Source of the DNA: Cytophagales bacterium
GTDB lineage: Bacteria; Bacteroidota; Bacteroidia; Cytophagales; Thermoflexibacteraceae
DNA length: 64,000 nucleotides
Direction of reading: 5' to 3'
NCBI GenBank assembly: GCA_013299115.1
Contig: JAAFKA010000006.1
Coordinates: 1 to 64,000, forward strand
A program made the translations under genes and the position numbers. Under the pieces are notes generated by a model, which was not told the origin of the DNA, did no database searches, and saw only the letters and a program-made list of their open reading frames with translations. Shown one piece after another: positions 51,491 through 58,583 of this stretch. Position 1 is the stretch's first letter. Every line of letters starts with the position of its first letter.

Positions 51491-51525
51491 AATTATATGA
51501 TTTTCATATAATTTTTTTATCTTTG
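51491..51525 (+). promoter_or_regulatory. promoter with perfect operator-like palindrome before the unit 3 XRE gene
   Basis: AATTATATGA-TTT-TCATATAATT (51491-51513) is a perfect 10-bp dyad. It directly precedes TATCTTTG (51518-51525), a -7 box, and lies about 30 bp before the XRE start. The layout suggests autoregulation. Confidence 0.5.
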
Positions 51526-51556
51526 TAAAATTTATAACCTTTTACAAGTATTTTAT

Positions 51557-51940
51557 ATGGAATTTTGGGTAAAAATTCGCCAAATTAGAGAGGCAAAAAA
51601 CAAAACGCAAGAAGAACTTGCTGAGGCTTTGGGCATTGCCCAGTCTGCTTACAACTTATTAGAAAGAGGCAAGAGAAAAATAGCAGTCAATGAATTGCTA
51701 AAAATTGCAGAGGTTTTGCAAACACCAATAGAGAGTTTTTTTAAGGAAGAGAGCAAAGCTGTTGTTTACAATCACCAACACGACAACGAGAACCCTATCA
51801 ATTATCAACAGATTTACAATGAAAAGTTTGATAATGAACGTAGTCTTTATGAAAAATTATTAGCAGAAAAAGACAAAATCATAGGCGACAAAAATGCAGA
51901 GATTGCCTACTTGCGGGAGTTGCTGGCAAAAAAGAGTTAG
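51557..51940 (+). CDS. XRE-family regulator with C-terminal coiled coil, unit 3
   Basis: 127 residues. HTH at about 1-60 (FWVKIRQIREAKNKTQEELA, EALGIAQSAYNLLERGKRKI) and a C-terminal coiled coil (SLYEKLLAEKDKIIGDKNAE). It differs in sequence from the unit 1 and unit 4 regulators. Its 3' end meets a truncated T9SS gene on the opposite strand, overlapping by 4 bp. Confidence 0.85.
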   Translation: MEFWVKIRQIREAKNKTQEELAEALGIAQSAYNLLERGKRKIAVNELLKIAEVLQTPIESFFKEESKAVVYNHQHDNENPINYQQIYNEKFDNERSLYEKLLAEKDKIIGDKNAEIAYLRELLAKKS

Positions 51941-52614
51941 CAAAAATTAATATAGTCATTGGGGTTGCCACAAGCTATGATTACGCCACGCACCCTGATA
52001 TTGCCACCTGTGCAACGGTCGGGGGTAACTCGTATTTCCTGCCCTGTCTGCCCACCTACAAAAGCCCAATTTGCGGGTATTTGCCATTGGTAAAAAGAGG
52101 CTTCATATTGTTTATTGGTGTATTTGATAAACATCTTTTCAATAGACAAGGTTAGCTGCCGAGTATCACCAATTACTGTGCTAAAAGAGGTAACAGGGTC
52201 GTTGTTACTCGTAGAGTTAGTAAAGACAATAACCATGTTTTTGGGTTGCTCACCTGCAAGGGAACGAATGGAAACATCTGTAATTTGCCATGAAGTATTT
52301 AAACTTGAACAAGTATTAGCGCAACTTGAAGTCATGAATTTTAGTTACCCTAATTCAGTAGTATTGTTCCATCTGACGTAAGCCTCAAATTTATCCTTAC
52401 GTACTAAGGTGCCTCCTTGTGTTACGTCCCAGTCTGGTGTACAATTACCATATCCACAACTTGCTGTACTTGGTGGCGTGGCTGTATATTTGTATAACTG
52501 ACCAGGGCATACAGCAGTTGTTTCTCCTGAAATAGTCCACTGTGCGGAGAGGTTTGAATTGAATAAAAGCACCAACAGAGATGCGAACAAGAAATTTAAC
52601 TTGTAATTTTTCAT
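51937..52614 (-). pseudogene. T9SS surface gene of unit 4, nonsense-mutated and 3'-truncated
   Basis: Begins MKNYKLNFLFASLLVLLFNS with a signal peptide and reads VRWNNTTELG, then TAA where the paralogue has AAA (Lys), and continues in the same frame with MTSSCANTCSSLN and GEQPKNMVIVFTNSTSNN. It ends at RVRGVIIACGNPND-YINFC, cut at the 3' end of the XRE gene. There is no sorting domain. It is a silent, doubly disabled copy. Confidence 0.85.
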
Positions 52615-52661
52615 AATTGAATTTGGTTTGAGATTAATAAATTTTGAAACTGTTAAAATAA

Positions 52662-53384
52662 TTAGAAATGAAAACTGACGAAAATAGAGCTTAAGTAAAT
52701 AAAAGCAGCCTCAATACGAACTCCCTTTATTTCTGGTAGGTCCGTTTTTTGTACACCATTGATTGTAACATCTAAGGTGGACTTATGATAACTTGTGCCA
52801 ACATATAGAGAAGTTTCGCTTGATAGAGAAAATCTTGGGCTAATAAAATATTTGAATCCCAAAAAAGGTTTTAAGCCAACTCCATAAGAAGATATTTGCT
52901 TTATAACTTCTTCTTTTGGAGAGGCATTAGTATCTTTTTGTCGATTATAAGAGTAATTGGTAGCAAGGTCTGAGCCATAGTAAAACTGCCAACGATTAAA
53001 TAATTGTTGGTATTCATAGCCTGCACTGATACTTAAATTGAAATAAGTTTCATCAGGGGAAGATGTGCCATAACCACCAGTTGTGCCATTGTAAATTCTT
53101 GAGTTGGGGTAGTTGGGTTTGCTATCCCAAAAAATAAAAGTAGTTTTTAACCTATATGCCCTATGTTTAACTACTAATTGCCCTTTCGGATACTTCTCTA
53201 CATTTTTACGAAACAAAATACTTTGCCCATTTCCACCATTCCAGTTCAACAAAGGCAGGGCATTATAAGCTATTTCCCATGTGAGCCTGTCCATGTCTTT
53301 TTTCTTGGTGCTGTCTTGGGTCTGTGCTTGTGCGTGTGTATAAGCAAGGCAAGCAAAGGCAAAAATTAAAAGGTACTTTTTCAT
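52662..53384 (-). CDS. small outer-membrane beta-barrel protein, unit 4
   Basis: A 240-residue barrel paralogue. Signal peptide variant MKKYLLIFAFACLAYTHAQA, then TQDSTKKKDMDRLTWEIAYN, YKGQLVVKHRAY-like block and KPFLGFKYFISPRFSLSSET; ends YLSSIFVSFHF. The unit 6 barrel shares its signal peptide exactly. Confidence 0.75.
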   Translation of the reverse strand: MKKYLLIFAFACLAYTHAQAQTQDSTKKKDMDRLTWEIAYNALPLLNWNGGNGQSILFRKNVEKYPKGQLVVKHRAYRLKTTFIFWDSKPNYPNSRIYNGTTGGYGTSSPDETYFNLSISAGYEYQQLFNRWQFYYGSDLATNYSYNRQKDTNASPKEEVIKQISSYGVGLKPFLGFKYFISPRFSLSSETSLYVGTSYHKSTLDVTINGVQKTDLPEIKGVRIEAAFIYLSSIFVSFHF

Positions 53385-53426
53385 TTGGTTTTATCTATTT
53401 TTAAGTTTGTTGCAAAATTGCGGTGC

Positions 53427-53434
53427 AAACTTAG
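53427..53434 (-). promoter_or_regulatory. -7 box of unit 4
   Basis: Minus-strand TAAGTTTG followed by CACCGCAA, about 43 bp before the barrel ATG. A weaker second copy is near 53515-53522. Confidence 0.55.
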
Positions 53435-53559
53435 GTGTTTTTATTGGTAAGAAAAGGTTAAAAAATGTTAGGGTTTGTTAGATTTTCTTAAAATTTCTTA
53501 CCTCGTACTTTTTGCGGTGCAAAGGTGGAAAATATTTATGGGGTGGTTGGCACAAAAAA

Positions 53560-53596
53560 AGAATAATAAAATTCCTTTTTTGTATATTATTATTCT
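53560..53596 (+). promoter_or_regulatory. operator-like dyad before the unit 4 XRE gene
   Basis: AGAATAATA (53560-53568) is repeated inverted as TATTATTCT (53588-53596), about 35 bp before the XRE start; TAATTTTG (53608-53615) is a possible -7 box. The unit 2 XRE has a near-identical but imperfect dyad at the same place. Confidence 0.4.
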
Positions 53597-53630
53597 AAAA
53601 AAAATTGTAATTTTGAATAAAATTACAGTT

Positions 53631-54014
53631 ATGTCAATTAATTCACGTATACGAACATTTAGAGAAGCCAAAGGCTTGAAACAACAAAGAATGGCAGATT
53701 TACTAAATATTAGCCAAACAACTTACAACAAAATAGAAAATGAGCAAACCAAAATAAAGATTGATATTTTGATAAAAATTGCCGAAATTTTGGAAGTTAC
53801 ACTGGATGATTTAGTAACCAATGATGGCAATACGAATATTCAATGCCAAAATGAAAATGCTAATATCAATAACCAACCTACTTTTAATAACGACTTTTTA
53901 GAGATGAAGCAACTCTACGAAAGGTTATTAGAGGCTGAAAAAACTATTTCTGCTCAAAAAGATAAAAGAATACAAGAATTGGAGGAACTATTAAGGCGGA
54001 GAGAAAGTAATTAG
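53631..54014 (+). CDS. XRE-family regulator with C-terminal coiled coil, unit 4
   Basis: 127 residues, intact version of the unit 2 pseudogene: HTH (MSINSRIRTFREAKGLKQQR, MADLLNISQTTYNKIENEQT), linker rich in Asn and a coiled coil (MKQLYERLLEAEKTISAQKD). The start at 53631 is chosen at the conserved Met; the longer upstream frame runs through the promoter. Its 3' end overlaps an opposite-strand T9SS/asnB chimera. Confidence 0.85.
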   Translation: MSINSRIRTFREAKGLKQQRMADLLNISQTTYNKIENEQTKIKIDILIKIAEILEVTLDDLVTNDGNTNIQCQNENANINNQPTFNNDFLEMKQLYERLLEAEKTISAQKDKRIQELEELLRRRESN

Positions 54015-54067
54015 ACACAAGTCGAAATTACGCCACGAACCCTGATAGTACCACCTGTGCAACGCAC
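54011..54067 (-). pseudogene. T9SS gene scrap fused to an asnB fragment
   Basis: The last codons of the minus-strand frame read RCTGGTIRVRGVISTCV, the same block as RCTGGNIRVRGVISACG in the truncated T9SS copies. It is joined directly to the asnB fragment to its right, giving one chimeric open frame of 145 codons. Confidence 0.75.
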
Positions 54068-54448
54068 CGCAAAGGCAAAAAAACCTTGCAACCAATTCAA
54101 ACATTTTTCTTTGTGTTTGATATACAAATAAAGCAAAACCTCCGTATCCGATTGGGTTTGAAAATTTACTCCTTCCTTTTCTAATTGCTCACGCAAGGGC
54201 TGAAAATTAAAAATTTCGCCATTGAATACTATCGTGAAGTTGCCCGACTGGTCTGTCATCGGTTGGTGAGCAGCCGAAGAAAGGTCTATGATAGACAAAC
54301 GGCGATGCCCCAACCCCACGCTGCCCTCGTGAAAAAGCCGACTGGCATCGGGACCTCGGTGTTCCATTGCCTCATTGACCGACTGCAAATGAATTTGGTG
54401 AATATCACCAATCATATTAAAAGAAAAAATACCGCTAATTCCGCACAT
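54066..54448 (-). pseudogene. asnB fragment 1 (codons 1 to about 128)
   Basis: A near-identical copy of the first 128 codons of asnB, from MCGISGIFSFN to QGFFAFAV. The following spacer and hairpin (54449-54593) are also copies of 45116-45260, and the next gene ends like T9SS full copy 1. The glutaminase Cys2 is present, but there is no synthetase domain. Confidence 0.9.
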
Positions 54449-54526
54449 TTTGTTAGCCTTTGTTTATTGGTCTTTTTGTAGCTGGCAAGGTAGGAGTTTT
54501 GAGGGAATTAAGCAAAGTTTTAAATA

Positions 54527-54566
54527 AAACCCTTGCCTTACTTTGTAAAAAGTAAAACAAGGGTTT
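54527..54566. terminator. hairpin terminator, second copy
   Basis: A duplicate of the AAACCCTTG...CAAGGGTTT hairpin at 45194-45233, at the end of the second full T9SS gene. Confidence 0.65.
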
Positions 54567-54593
54567 AGCAGAAATGCAATGATGACTTCGTGC

Positions 54594-56402
54594 CTATTTT
54601 TCTATAACCAATCTTTTTTGACTTAGGCCCTGTTGGGTAATTATTTTTACATAATACACTCCTTTGCTAAGGTTTTGCAGGTCTATGGTTTGGTTGTTAC
54701 CTGCGGTGTTTTCGCCACTTAACAGTACGATACCTAATTCATTCATAATTTGGTAACTATAGCTTTGTTTGGTCGCATTTTCATCAAAGCCCAAAGTCAG
54801 GCTATTTTCGGCAGGATTGGGGAATAGACGCATGGGGACATACGACCCACCACCACTACACTCTGCTGCATAAACAACTACAGCATTTTCGCCTATACCA
54901 CAGCTATTTTGAATAGCTGCGGCTACTGTATAAGCCGTATTTGGTGTAAGCATTTGGTAGGTTGCTGTTTGCCCACTTGCCCAAATTAATTGCATGGCAG
55001 GGCTTCTGTTCCACACATAAGTAGAACTCTCACCAAAGGTAGTAGGAGGTACAGAGGCAAAAAAAGTAACATAAGTATTGGCACAGATAGTATTGGGGTC
55101 TTTGGTAAACTCAATGGGAATAATGGTAAACTCTGGTCTGCCTACAAAGAAAGTAACCGAAGCAGGGTTGCTTCTGCCGCCACAGTTGTTTTCGGCAACT
55201 ACACTTACAGTAACCGAACCATTTTGGCTTTTACTAAATACTTCTAAAGAGGGTGTAGAGGTTACTAAGGTATTGCTCCCTAACACACGAGAGTTGCCAA
55301 TAGTCCACCGATAACGGACTGGGTTGCCTGTGGTGGGTGTGGTGGCTGTTAAAATAAAATTATTGTCGCCACAAAGTCCATTGCGGGGGAAGCTGGTGAA
55401 GGTCATGCTGCCCACGCTATTGTCAAATGGAATGGCTCTGTTGGTTGTTATTGTTTTTGTATTATTACAAAGAACAGCAGTAGCCTCTATATTTATGCTG
55501 GTAGTTCTGCCATCTGGCACAAGTGTAATTGTGGGTACTGTTGTACTAAAATTACCTGCGACAGGTAGCGGTGTAGTAAGTCCTTGCACTCGCCAACCAA
55601 CGGGAAATTTCCAATTATACTTCTCTGCACAAGCAAGACTTGGAGCAGAAATGGTAACGGGTGTCAAATCATCACATTTTGCCACATAGTTGCTGGGTGA
55701 AAAACTAAGGGTAAAACTGGCAGTGTTTCTTTTTACTTTTATTTCTACAATTTTGCTATGGTAAGGTGCTGCAAAGCAGTATTCTGTACTGGCAGCCATA
55801 GCCGTAAAAGTACCTTCTATACAGCCATTGGGCAAGGTAAGTGTAATGCTATTGTTGCCATTTACAGCACCCACACCCCAGTTGCTTGTCCAGCCTGCGG
55901 GCAACACATACCTGTATGTGCTAACAGGTGAATTGTTAGGATAGACCATCTGTTTAAAATCTACTCTGACCGTATTGGTGCAATAAGGCATCAAAACCTC
56001 CAAACCGCCTGCTTCCAATTCGGGTGATTTGTCCACCAAAGAGTTGATAGCAATTTCTATTTCTTTGGTGGCTACAAGAATAACGTCATCTTTATCTTTG
56101 TCTTTCTGAGATGCCACAACTTTTAACTTAACTTTTTTAGAAACATTACTCCACTTTAAATTAGGGCTGTCTGTATCTGAATTTGATATTAGACTGGCAT
56201 CCTCTGCAGTCCATTGGTAAGTAATAGTCTTAGTACCACTTCCACTTTGAAAGCCAGTAGCAGAAGCCTTATAGCTTAGTAGCACATCAGGACAAGCATT
56301 AGAGGTAGAAGTACCACTAATACTTACTTCTTGCGCAGCAGCACTAAAAGATAAACAAAGTAACAAACTTAGTGTACTTAGATAAAATTTAACATTTTTC
56401 AT
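54594..56402 (-). CDS. T9SS-secreted surface protein, full copy 2 (unit 5)
   Basis: A 602-residue secreted protein. Signal peptide (MKNVKFYLSTLSLLLCLSFS...AAAQ), N-terminal beta domains unlike copy 1 (residues 25-330), then the shared block MTFTSFPRNGLCGDNNFILT onward and the type A sorting domain PNPAENSLTLGF...RLVIEK. The switch from divergent to nearly identical sequence is sharp, at about 55400. This pattern points to recombination. It follows its barrel gene. Confidence 0.87.
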   Translation of the reverse strand: MKNVKFYLSTLSLLLCLSFSAAAQEVSISGTSTSNACPDVLLSYKASATGFQSGSGTKTITYQWTAEDASLISNSDTDSPNLKWSNVSKKVKLKVVASQKDKDKDDVILVATKEIEIAINSLVDKSPELEAGGLEVLMPYCTNTVRVDFKQMVYPNNSPVSTYRYVLPAGWTSNWGVGAVNGNNSITLTLPNGCIEGTFTAMAASTEYCFAAPYHSKIVEIKVKRNTASFTLSFSPSNYVAKCDDLTPVTISAPSLACAEKYNWKFPVGWRVQGLTTPLPVAGNFSTTVPTITLVPDGRTTSINIEATAVLCNNTKTITTNRAIPFDNSVGSMTFTSFPRNGLCGDNNFILTATTPTTGNPVRYRWTIGNSRVLGSNTLVTSTPSLEVFSKSQNGSVTVSVVAENNCGGRSNPASVTFFVGRPEFTIIPIEFTKDPNTICANTYVTFFASVPPTTFGESSTYVWNRSPAMQLIWASGQTATYQMLTPNTAYTVAAAIQNSCGIGENAVVVYAAECSGGGSYVPMRLFPNPAENSLTLGFDENATKQSYSYQIMNELGIVLLSGENTAGNNQTIDLQNLSKGVYYVKIITQQGLSQKRLVIEK

Positions 56403-56421
56403 GACTAAAAGAAATTATGGT

Positions 56422-57084
56422 TTAAAATAAAAAAGATAGTAAAAGACGATTGCCGAAATCTCCTCCAACAAAGTCTGTTGAGAGAGTAGTACGATAAAGA
56501 TTAGGAGAGTTATTATTAGTTAGACTTTCTTGAAAATTATTGCTGTAGCTCATACCATAACCAAGTTCCAAACTTAATAGAAAACGAGGGGTAACATAAT
56601 ATTTTGTACCAATTATAAACTCTCCCCCAAGCAAATAATCATTGTTTGTTACTCCTTCTTGCTTATTTTTTGCAGTAGCTGTTTTTATAAATACACTTCT
56701 TTCTTTGAAAGAAAAATTACAATAACCAGAAATAGCATAATACATTTGTAATCTGTTATTATACTGGTAATGCCATTCGTAGCCAATTTGGGTATTTAAA
56801 CCAACAGTTTGGTTCTCTGTAATAACATTACCAGAACTTTCAGAATTAGTCTTACTTAGTCTTGGGCTTAAAAAAAGCCTATAAGCTCCTGTTTTTCCGT
56901 TCTTTTTTAGGTGATGCTTCTTTGCATAAATTGTTACATAGCTATTGCCAAAAATAAAAGCAGGTACATCACCGCCTATCTCCCATTTATGTTTCAACAA
57001 GTTATTTACTTTTGTTGTGTCTTGTGCTTGTAGGTTCATTACTGCCCTTACAATTATTAAAGCTATTAAAAGGTACTTTTTCAT
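56422..57084 (-). CDS. small outer-membrane beta-barrel protein, unit 5 (divergent)
   Basis: 220 residues from the ATG at 57084. It keeps MKKYLLIALIIV...QAQDTTKV but lacks the conserved KKKDMDRLTWEIAYN block; the rest (HKWEIGGDVPAFIFGNSYV, GYEWHYQYNNRLQMYYAI, GTKYYVTPRFLLSLELGYG) still aligns by strand pattern and ends LLLSFLF. It is the most diverged member. It is transcribed with full copy 2. Confidence 0.7.
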   Translation of the reverse strand: MKKYLLIALIIVRAVMNLQAQDTTKVNNLLKHKWEIGGDVPAFIFGNSYVTIYAKKHHLKKNGKTGAYRLFLSPRLSKTNSESSGNVITENQTVGLNTQIGYEWHYQYNNRLQMYYAISGYCNFSFKERSVFIKTATAKNKQEGVTNNDYLLGGEFIIGTKYYVTPRFLLSLELGYGMSYSNNFQESLTNNNSPNLYRTTLSTDFVGGDFGNRLLLSFLF

Positions 57085-57124
57085 TTGGTGTTTTATGTTT
57101 AAAACTATTTGCAAAATTGCGGTG

Positions 57125-57132
57125 CAAAGGTA
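57125..57132 (-). promoter_or_regulatory. -7 box of unit 5
   Basis: Minus-strand TACCTTTG followed by CACCGCAA, about 40 bp before the barrel ATG. Another copy of CTTTGCACCGCAA lies about 80 bp further up. There is no XRE gene here. Confidence 0.55.
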
Positions 57133-57240
57133 GTTTTTTGCTTTTTTAGTTGGGTGTTATGTTTTGTTAAATTTTTGGCAATACCTTACTTGGTTTTTGC
57201 GGTGCAAAGGTTAAAAATTATTTTGGGGCTGTTGCTACAG

Positions 57241-57264
57241 TGATTAGAAATTTGAAATTGAACA
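57241..57264 (-). pseudogene. remnant of a T9SS gene start (unit 6)
   Basis: From 57264 leftwards the first codons MFNFKFLI of full copy 1 can be read, identical in position to the remnant at 50565-50588. The rest is lost, and unit 5 promoter DNA follows. Confidence 0.75.
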
Positions 57265-57279
57265 TGATTATATAATTGG

Positions 57280-57999
57280 TTAAAAATGAAAACTAACATA
57301 AACACTACTCAAATAATTGGTGTTACTACTTATTTGAGAACTTGTCGACTCTTCTGTTCTTGTAACAGCCGATTGATTAGGGTCTTTAAATTCGTATGTT
57401 TGACTTCTTATTGTATAAAGCAAATACAAATTAGTTTCTGTTGATACAGAAAAGTTTTTATTTATGAAGTATTTAAATCCCAAAAAAGGTTTTACACCGC
57501 CAGAGTGGTGAGTCGTGTTTGTCAAACTTAGTAATAGAGAACTATTACTATTTCCATCAACAGCAGTCTTTTGTAGCATGAGATTGTAAACAGCATCAAG
57601 TCCATAGTAAAATTGAAATTTTTTAAAATAGTGTTGATACTCATAGCCTGTTTCCAAACTACCGCTAAAATGATAACCATCTTCTGTGTAACTATTGATA
57701 GTATTATTAAAGGCAGTGTATTTTCGAGTAGGGCTGTTGTGTGAAATAGCCAAATTCACTTTTAACCTATATGCCCTATGTTTAACTACTAATTGCCCTT
57801 TTGGATACTTCTCCACATTTTTACGAAACAAAATACTTTGCCCATTTCCACCATTCCAGTTCAACAAAGGCAGGGCATTATAAGCTATTTCCCATGTGAG
57901 CCTGTCCATGTCTTTTTTCTTGGTGCTGTCTTGGGTCTGTGCTTGTGCGTGTGTATAAGCAAGGCAAGCAAAGGCAAAAATTAAAAGGTACTTTTTCAT
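57280..57999 (-). CDS. small outer-membrane beta-barrel protein, unit 6
   Basis: A 239-residue barrel paralogue. It shares MKKYLLIFAFACLAYTHAQA and the first about 75 codons with unit 4, after which it diverges (KVNLAISHNSPTRKYTAFNN); ends YLSSVYVSFHF. The sharp switch suggests recombination between barrel genes. Confidence 0.75.
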   Translation of the reverse strand: MKKYLLIFAFACLAYTHAQAQTQDSTKKKDMDRLTWEIAYNALPLLNWNGGNGQSILFRKNVEKYPKGQLVVKHRAYRLKVNLAISHNSPTRKYTAFNNTINSYTEDGYHFSGSLETGYEYQHYFKKFQFYYGLDAVYNLMLQKTAVDGNSNSSLLLSLTNTTHHSGGVKPFLGFKYFINKNFSVSTETNLYLLYTIRSQTYEFKDPNQSAVTRTEESTSSQISSNTNYLSSVYVSFHF

Positions 58000-58040
58000 T
58001 TGATTTTATCTATTTTTAAGTTTGTTGCAAAATTGCGGTG

Positions 58041-58048
58041 CAAACTTA
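58041..58048 (-). promoter_or_regulatory. -7 box of unit 6
   Basis: Minus-strand TAAGTTTG followed by CACCGCAA, about 42 bp before the barrel ATG. The second copy (GCGGTGCAAAGG) further right, at 58129-58140, is the exact point where the asnB fragment begins. Confidence 0.55.
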
Positions 58049-58138
58049 GGTGTTTTTATTGGTAAGAAAAGGTTAAAAAATGTTAGTATTTGTTAGATTT
58101 TCTTAAAATTTCTTACCTTGTACTTTTTGCGGTGCAAA

Positions 58139-58345
58139 GGGCAGGAATATAATGCAGTTGGAAATACATAGGCAAGGCAGCAAAATCAGGCTGTTTCGGT
58201 GGGTTAAACTGCATGAGGGCATTCATTTCGGAGGCAAAAACAAACTTGTCTTCGTCAAAATAATAGAGCAAAGGCTTGATACTCATTCTATCACGAGCCA
58301 CAAAAAGAGTTTCGGCTGCGTGGTCATAAACCGCAAAGGCAAAAA
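58139..58345 (-). pseudogene. asnB fragment 2 (codons about 123-191)
   Basis: On the minus strand it reads FAFAVYDHAAETLF, VARDRMSIKPLLYYFDEDKF and ALMQFNPPKQPDFAALPMYF, like asnB with a few changes. It begins where fragment 1 (54066-54448) ends, sharing about 5 codons around ACCGCAAAGGCAAAAA. Fragments 1 and 2 together cover codons 1-191 but are in swapped order. Confidence 0.88.
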
Positions 58346-58583
58346 CACGAATAAAAAATACCTGTTAATTTTCAACCTTCCAACAAAGTTATTAACTTTG
58401 TGCATAACAGCAAACTTGCCAAGATGCCCAAACACAAATACATAGACGAAGAGCCAAAAGGCAAAGCCTACTTACAACCCTGAAAAGGTTATAAATATAT
58501 TTTCTTAGCTTAACAGTATTGGGCTACAGCCCGCAGCTGCAGTTTCACTACATAACTCTTAATCATTTCACACGCTAAAGCGT
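58346..58583. other. spacer with a repeat and a 19-codon frame
   Basis: A 238-bp spacer. It carries TAACTTTG at about 58393-58400 (possible -7 box) and copy 2 of the GCTGCGGGCTTTAGCCCAA repeat on the opposite strand at about 58503-58550. A 19-codon frame at 58424-58483 (MPKHKYIDEEPKGKAYLQP) may be a scrap of a lost gene. Confidence 0.5.

Noticed and set aside
51937-52335. Separate small gene beginning MTSSCANTC
   Set aside because: It is in the same frame as the upstream part of the T9SS pseudogene and begins after a single nonsense codon; it lacks its own signal peptide and promoter.
54011-54448. A real 145-residue glutaminase-like protein
   Set aside because: It is an asnB fragment fused to a T9SS scrap, with no promoter other than the duplicated asnB one; no evidence of function.
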